This document shows positions 45,870 through 52,827 of a DNA stretch of 52,827 nt, in pieces. The notes beneath the pieces are model-generated. The model was not told the origin of the DNA. It made no database searches and was given only the letters and a program-made list of their open reading frames with translations. The position numbers and the translations under genes were made by a program. This DNA is from Alphaproteobacteria bacterium. GTDB taxonomy: Bacteria; Pseudomonadota; Alphaproteobacteria; UBA9219. How positions within the stretch are numbered: position 1 is the first letter of the stretch; every line of letters starts with the position of its first letter. The stretch is from positions 1-52,827 of the forward strand of contig JABDFY010000015.1 in assembly GCA_013286365.1 (NCBI GenBank), written 5' to 3'.

Positions 45870-46688
45870 GTGAAACATAACTTTTATCATCGTTTGTTTT
45901 CCATATTGTTTGTGGTCTGCGTACTCGCCGCTTGTGCCAGTGACGATGACAAAGACAAAGCCATGCCAGATAAGCCTGTAGAGGAACTTTACAACAGCGC
46001 CCTCAATCTAATGGACAAACATTCCTACAAAGAAGCCGCTAAGATGTTTGAGGAAGTCGAACGCCAACACCCCTACTCACAATGGGCCACGCGCGCAGAA
46101 CTGATGGAAGCCTTCGCACAATATCAGGACCTCGATTATGCCGCCGCCAACGGCACATTGGATCAATTCATCGAAGTACATCCCGGCAACAACGAAATTG
46201 CCTATGCCTATTATCTAAAAGCCCTATGCTCCTATGAACAAATTGCCGATGTGCGGCGCGACCAAGGTTTCGCCCACGATGCGCTCAAACAACTAGGGGA
46301 CGTTATTACGCGGTTTCCGGACACGGTTTATGCTAAAGACGCCGCGTTAAAGATCGTCCTCGTCAACGATCATCTGGCCGGCGCCGAGATGGAAGTTGGT
46401 CGATATTATCTCAAAATGCACCTCTATACAGCCGCAGTTGGTCGGTTCCGAACCGTCGTCGAAAAATATCAAACGACGAGCCATGCACCCGAAGCACTCG
46501 AACGGCTCGTTGAGTGCTACCTTGCCCTTGGCATACCCAGTGAGGCTAAAGCCACGGGTGCTGTCCTAAGTTATAATTTTCCCGGCAGCCCCTGGTATGC
46601 CGATGCCTATGCTCTCTTGGTTAGAAACAACCTGACGCCTGAAGTAGAAGAAGGATCATGGATCAGTCGTATTTGGCCCAATTTTTAA
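45870..46688 (+). CDS. bamD: Outer membrane assembly lipoprotein BamD
   Basis: BamD is the essential lipoprotein of the Bam complex that inserts outer-membrane proteins. The 272 residues begin with a lipoprotein signal ending in the lipobox LAAC, followed by an acidic linker (SDDDKDKA) and TPR-like repeats (PVEELYNSALNLMDKHSYKE, QHPYSQWATRAELMEAFAQY, RFPDTVYAKDAALKI, EALERLVECYLALGI), the usual layout. A GTG start is used. recN follows after 10 bases. Confidence 0.95.
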   Translation: MKHNFYHRLFSILFVVCVLAACASDDDKDKAMPDKPVEELYNSALNLMDKHSYKEAAKMFEEVERQHPYSQWATRAELMEAFAQYQDLDYAAANGTLDQFIEVHPGNNEIAYAYYLKALCSYEQIADVRRDQGFAHDALKQLGDVITRFPDTVYAKDAALKIVLVNDHLAGAEMEVGRYYLKMHLYTAAVGRFRTVVEKYQTTSHAPEALERLVECYLALGIPSEAKATGAVLSYNFPGSPWYADAYALLVRNNLTPEVEEGSWISRIWPNF

Positions 46689-46698
46689 GGAGACTATT

Positions 46699-50504
<3,806 letters not shown>

Positions 50505-50525
50505 ACACATGTGCGGCATTGGCCA

Positions 50526-51809
50526 TCAAAGTGCAAGCTTAGGGAGAAACCCATATTCTTGTGGTGAAATACGTTCGCGGGGATCATAGGGTACGACTTG
50601 ATCGAGCTTTGCTGCTGCTATTTGAGCCAAATAGAGAGACGAGGTAAGACCTGGCGATTCAATTCCGAAAAAACACACTAACCCAGGAATACCGTGAATG
50701 GTTTCGTCCATGATGATAAAGTCGCTATTATCTTGGCTAGTTATTCCTAGTTTGGGGCGAATGCCAGCATAGCCAGGCTCTAATTTATTGGGGTTTAATT
50801 GCGGATAATAACTTAATATTGATCTAACAAAATCTTCTTTACGTCCAGGATCAACTCTATAATGGGCTCTCTGTTGCCATGCTTGTTGATCGTTTATTTG
50901 TATTAATCTGTCAGGCGTTTCAGTATTAGCGAACACAAAATACTCTGGTGCTTTGTTCTTGTAATTGATCATACCTAGCCACTCAGTATCAGGTCCAATA
51001 ATGGCCTGTCCGCCAAAATCGCAACGATAGTGCCGGCCACTTGATCCTGTAACCGGTGGTGGATAGATAAGATGTGAAAATGGAGCGGCACCGCAGAGAG
51101 AAAAATAATTTCCTTTGACGGCATAGAGCGGCGGAATAATTTTTCGATCAAATCCATCAATATTATGCGCTAAGGACTGCGCGCCCATACCGGCCGCATT
51201 AAACAATCTCCCGCATGAGACTCTCGCTTCATGAACGCCACCTATATCGAGCACAAATCCATTAGCAATAACCTCTGTTCTCAATACAGGAGCAGATGTC
51301 GCCAGAACTGCACCATCGTTTTCTGCGTCAGCCAGCAACGCCAACATTAACTGGTGCGTATCAATCATCCCTGAACTAGGAACCAAGAGGGCACTGTGAC
51401 AGCTTAAATTTTCTTCACACGCCCTCGCCTCTCTTTGCGACAATATCTCTAAGCCCACGAGACCATTTTTTTCGCCATTGGCTAGCAGCGCTTCTAATGT
51501 TCTGACTTCACGAGAATTTGTAGCAACAATAAGTTTTCGACAATTTTTATGAGGTATGTGACGTTTTTCAGCAAAATCATAAAGTAATTTACTGCCTTGA
51601 AGGCAAGCTTTAGCTTTTAAAGTGCCAGGCTTATAGTAAATGCCGGCATGGATGACTTCACTATTTCGTGAACTTGTCTCTTCGCCGATACCAGCTTTTT
51701 CTTCAAGCAGCAGAACCGTTTGCCCCCAGCGAGCAAGTTCTCTAGCCGTAGCTATTCCCACAATGCCTGCACCAACAACTACAGTATCGTAATAACCACC
51801 GTACTCCAT
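50526..51809 (-). CDS. FAD-dependent oxidoreductase, L-2-hydroxyglutarate oxidase-like
   Basis: The 427-residue protein of the D-amino-acid-oxidase (DAO) fold starts with the FAD motif VVVGAGIVGIATARELA, followed by SSRNSEVIHAGIYYKPGTLKA, which is characteristic of L-2-hydroxyglutarate oxidases/dehydrogenases (LhgO/L2HGDH), and GMIDTHQLMLALL. Near the end are YAGIRPKLG and FGIESPGLTSSLYLA. Members oxidise L-2-hydroxyglutarate to 2-oxoglutarate; some act on other 2-hydroxy acids. It reads leftward towards ligA. The 370 bp upstream hold its promoter. Confidence 0.88.
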   Translation of the reverse strand: MEYGGYYDTVVVGAGIVGIATARELARWGQTVLLLEEKAGIGEETSSRNSEVIHAGIYYKPGTLKAKACLQGSKLLYDFAEKRHIPHKNCRKLIVATNSREVRTLEALLANGEKNGLVGLEILSQREARACEENLSCHSALLVPSSGMIDTHQLMLALLADAENDGAVLATSAPVLRTEVIANGFVLDIGGVHEARVSCGRLFNAAGMGAQSLAHNIDGFDRKIIPPLYAVKGNYFSLCGAAPFSHLIYPPPVTGSSGRHYRCDFGGQAIIGPDTEWLGMINYKNKAPEYFVFANTETPDRLIQINDQQAWQQRAHYRVDPGRKEDFVRSILSYYPQLNPNKLEPGYAGIRPKLGITSQDNSDFIIMDETIHGIPGLVCFFGIESPGLTSSLYLAQIAAAKLDQVVPYDPRERISPQEYGFLPKLAL

Positions 51810-52179
51810 GAAATGCTTTCAAGGTTTAAATAGTGTAAGCGGTAGTTATCTCTTTTTGTGCAAACGAGTCTACTATTTAAAATATGGTTAATATCTTCAA
51901 GCCGCAAAATATTGATTTTTTGCGCTCGCCAACATCCGCTTTATAAAAATTAATTGGTTACGCAGTGACCTGCTTCACATCAAAAAGACGGTCGCAGTGA
52001 TATTCTGTTTGCCACAATAATACATAGCAACGAGCGTATTATGATGGATTGGCGCATTGAATATTGTGAGCGCCCTTTATCGTCGAGTCGGCTTCGCGAC
52101 TATATAAGACACGGGCACCGGCACTCTAACGCGCAAGACTCAGTCCATTATCAAAGTAGTCATCTGGCTTGGAAGAGCA
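51810..52179. other. Divergent intergenic region with two small hairpins
   Basis: No protein or RNA gene is recognised here. On the plus strand GGCGC (52051-52055) can pair with GCGCC (52070-52074), and AGTCG can pair with CGACT (about 52086-52102), next to a TATATAAG stretch (52101-52108) that may be a -10 element for the following gene. Neither hairpin has the U run of a terminator. Confidence 0.35.
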
Positions 52180-52797
52180 ATGCCGCAAATTGATCTTAAA
52201 TACAGTCAAATATTTGCAAGTTACCTGAAAAGTCTCGTATGGATCGCTACCTTTGTCGCGATCGCGGCATTTTTTCAGATGTGTGCCGACGTGCTCTGCG
52301 TTGACTTCTTACATGTTAATCCACATCGAACGCAAAGCAATGCAGGCTTAATACCTCTCCTCTTTACACCGTTTGTATTCGTAATCGTTTTGCTTGTCTT
52401 GGCGTTGAGCTTTGGCGTAACACAACTAGTCCAAGCTCTTTTGACGAAGTGTATGATACAGAAATTTAGACGGAGCGGTTTATACGCTCCTATCATAGGC
52501 ATACCTTTATGGGCGTTGCTGAGCTGGTATTGTTACGATTATTTGACCCTTCATGATTTCAATCTCGGCATTAATGAAGGTCCAGAGTGGATTCCCTATC
52601 ATCATGGACTGACATTCGATCGATATTTAATTATGCTGTTAATCCAATCTGGTATAACGCTCTTCAGCTTTTGCCAACTTATTCTAGAAATAAAAAATCG
52701 ACCTACAGCAAGAAAAAACCTGTTACTCGCGTTGGCGATGTTTGCCTCTATTGCAGGTGCACTTGATGGCGCTCTACATGCACATATTGTGCGCTAA
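52180..52797 (+). CDS. Four-helix integral membrane protein of unknown function
   Basis: The 205-residue protein has four predicted membrane helices: about 17-36 (SLVWIATFVAIAAFF), 62-90 (FTPFVFVIVLLVLALSF), 105-122 (IIGIPLWALLSWYCYDYL) and 148-168 (LIMLLIQSGITLFSFCQLIL), perhaps with a fifth at 182-200. Soluble loops are short. I recognise no family or catalytic motif. GGAAGAG lies about 6-8 bases before the ATG. It stands alone at the right edge of the window; the 30 bases after it carry no recognisable feature. Confidence 0.6.
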   Translation: MPQIDLKYSQIFASYLKSLVWIATFVAIAAFFQMCADVLCVDFLHVNPHRTQSNAGLIPLLFTPFVFVIVLLVLALSFGVTQLVQALLTKCMIQKFRRSGLYAPIIGIPLWALLSWYCYDYLTLHDFNLGINEGPEWIPYHHGLTFDRYLIMLLIQSGITLFSFCQLILEIKNRPTARKNLLLALAMFASIAGALDGALHAHIVR

Positions 52798-52827
52798 GAC
52801 ACACGTTTTATATAGATAATGGGTATC

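Overview
The window reads as the chromosome of an alphaproteobacterium of moderate GC content. The evidence is the gene order: rmuC-def-fmt-truA, a complete division and cell-wall (dcw) cluster from mraZ to ftsZ, then lpxC-bamD-recN-ligA. FtsZ has a long Q/P-rich linker, the envelope is Gram-negative (LpxC, BamD, an MlaC-like protein), and five GANTC sites (the CcrM methylation motif of most Alphaproteobacteria) lie in front of ftsZ. MurE carries the DNPR motif of the meso-diaminopimelate-adding enzyme. I cannot name a genus.

Left edge (1-4400): the tail of a tyrosine recombinase, a very large gene with the layout Mrr-like PD-(D/E)XK nuclease, TPR repeats, GreA/B C-terminal-like domain, PIN-like domain, and a tRNA-Val(GAC) gene whose 3' end faces both. 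This looks like one end of an island integrated at the tRNA. The large gene is broken by one extra T in a T6 run inside the PIN region. Right of the tRNA is a possible minus-strand small RNA with three CUCCC motifs and a strong terminator.

4750-24400: mixed housekeeping and envelope genes: a uracil-DNA glycosylase-like protein, dxs, an MlaC/HpnM-like periplasmic lipid-binding protein, a GH17-GT2 beta-glucan synthase-like membrane protein, a CNNM/CorC-type protein, an unrecognised two-gene operon (a 259-aa protein and a 796-aa Ala/Glu-rich protein), rmuC-def-fmt-truA, a DUF1328 mini-protein, an Fsr-like MFS exporter, and a leftward operon of a small secreted protein, a patatin-like lipase and an STT3-like multi-pass protein.

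24670-44660: the dcw cluster, nearly gap-free and with many ATGA or TAATG overlaps, preceded by four 10-bp-phased MraZ boxes. Two oddities are a signal-peptide protein of unknown function between murF and mraY, and a divergent MurD. ftsZ has its own 217-bp upstream region with clustered GANTC sites and is followed by a strong terminator.

44831-52827: lpxC, bamD, recN and ligA, then a leftward L-2-hydroxyglutarate oxidase-like flavoprotein, a 370-bp intergenic stretch, and a four-helix membrane protein of unknown function. I saw no rRNA genes, CRISPR arrays or complete insertion sequences.
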